Assembly (NCBI GenBank): GCA_028703645.1
Contig: JAQVML010000092.1
Span: 1 to 6,267 of the forward strand
Direction of reading: 5' to 3'
Source: Eubacteriales bacterium
Lineage (GTDB): Bacteria > Bacillota > Clostridia > Christensenellales > CAG-138
Length of the DNA stretch: 6,267 nt
This document shows positions 5,957-6,267 of the stretch, piece by piece. How positions within the stretch are numbered: position 1 is the stretch's first letter; each line of letters begins with the position of its first letter. The position numbers and the translations under genes were made by a program. The notes beneath the pieces are model-generated. The model did not search any database. It saw nothing but the letters and a program-made list of their open reading frames with translations, and had not been told where the DNA came from.

Positions 5957-5970
5957 GCGAGATGACTCGC
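5957..5970 (+). other. Small hairpin between the GH4 and binding-protein genes
   Basis: GCGAG (5957-5961) pairs perfectly with CTCGC (5966-5970) around the loop ATGA; two G-U pairs can extend it. It is followed by an A-rich segment, not a T-run, so it is not a terminator for this strand. It may protect or help process the mRNA ahead of the binding-protein gene, which usually needs more product than its neighbours. Confidence 0.4.
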
Positions 5971-5996
5971 GGAAAAATAAAAGGAGGAAAAACAGA

Positions 5997-6267
5997 ATGT
6001 CCAAAAAGGTTCTCGTACTGCTCCTGGCTCTCATGATGGTGGTCGGCGTGTTCGCATGCGCACCCGTCTCCGCTCCCGCAACGGAGGCGACCGAAGCACC
6101 CGCCGCCGCAGCGGAAGCAACCGAAGCGCCCGCAACGGATGAAACAGCGGCAACAGACGGCGCGAAAACGTATAAAGCTGCATTTATTGCACAGTCCCTG
6201 ATCAATGAATCTCAGGCGTATGCCTGGAAACAGTTCCAGCAATACTGCGGTGAGTATGGATTTGAAA
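5997..6267 (+). CDS. ABC-transporter sugar-binding lipoprotein, N-terminal part (3' truncated)
   Basis: Extracellular solute-binding protein anchored to the membrane by lipid, expected to deliver a sugar to an ABC permease encoded downstream. The frame is open from the ATG to the window end (90 codons). Residues 1-20 are a lipoprotein signal peptide (Lys3-Lys4, then a hydrophobic run) with a lipobox V-F-A-C and lipidated Cys21. Residues about 22-57 are a flexible Ala/Thr/Glu/Pro linker containing E-A-T-E-A-P twice (30-35 and 40-45). The mature fold begins near Tyr59 with a beta strand (K-A-A-F-I-A-Q) and a helix (A-W-K-Q-F-Q-Q-Y), the pattern of type I periplasmic binding proteins of ribose/galactose type. 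AAGGAGG at 5981-5987 is 9 nt upstream. The 50-nt gap after the GH4 gene holds no promoter that I can see, so it is probably in the same operon. The ligand cannot be read from this fragment. Confidence 0.85.
   Translation, partial: MSKKVLVLLLALMMVVGVFACAPVSAPATEATEAPAAAAEATEAPATDETAATDGAKTYKAAFIAQSLINESQAYAWKQFQQYCGEYGFE

Noticed and set aside
5687..6205. Open frame on the - strand rich in Ala, Ser and Val
   Set aside because: It is the mirror of the repetitive Ala/Thr/Glu/Pro lipoprotein linker and the end of the GH4 gene.
1..6267. CRISPR array, insertion sequence, attachment site or rRNA
   Set aside because: No regularly spaced repeats, transposase-like protein, paired terminal repeats with target duplication, or rRNA sequence was seen.

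Overview
The window looks like a piece of a Firmicutes genome, most likely a Clostridia-type, Gram-positive gut or anaerobic lineage. The reasons are a YesN-type (receiver plus AraC) response regulator, strong AAGGAGG-type ribosome binding sites, a ROK repressor and a GH4 glycosidase next to an ABC sugar-binding lipoprotein, and a lipoprotein linker rich in Ala, Thr, Glu and Pro. No 16S or other taxonomic marker is present, so this is inference. All recognised genes lie on the + strand.

Layout: (1) 1-509 is the C-terminal part of a response regulator whose start lies before the window. (2) 550-582 is an intrinsic terminator placed only 14 nt before the next start codon. (3) 597-2009 encodes a complete phosphoglucomutase/phosphomannomutase-family enzyme. 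(4) 2010-2352 is a 343-nt gene-free stretch. It holds a near-perfect 20-bp stem-loop (2083-2130), a second perfect hairpin (2161-2180) and a probable promoter with an inverted repeat for the next gene. (5) 2353-3549 encodes a ROK-family sugar-responsive repressor. (6) 3550-3679 is a promoter region with a good extended -10 promoter. (7) 3680-4678 encodes an aldose-1-epimerase (GalM-like) protein. (8) 4675-5946 encodes a family GH4 NAD- and metal-dependent glycosidase, overlapping the previous gene by ATGA. (9) 5997 to the end is the start of an ABC-transporter sugar-binding lipoprotein that runs out of the window.

The genes from 2353 onward read as a carbohydrate-utilisation locus. The binding lipoprotein would capture a sugar and an ABC transporter, presumably encoded downstream, would import it. 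The GH4 enzyme would split it, the epimerase would interconvert anomers of the released sugar, and the ROK protein would sense a sugar ligand and control the promoters. The GH4 active-site motif C-H-E-I and the ABC (not PTS) import context suggest an unphosphorylated substrate, possibly an alpha-glucoside. The phosphohexomutase upstream could feed hexose phosphates into the same metabolism but is separated by 343 nt and has a visibly different base composition.

No clearly new multi-gene system is visible. The parts most worth a second look are the structured 2083-2192 segment, the inverted repeat on the ROK promoter, the terminator placed just before the mutase gene and the specificity of the GH4/epimerase pair.
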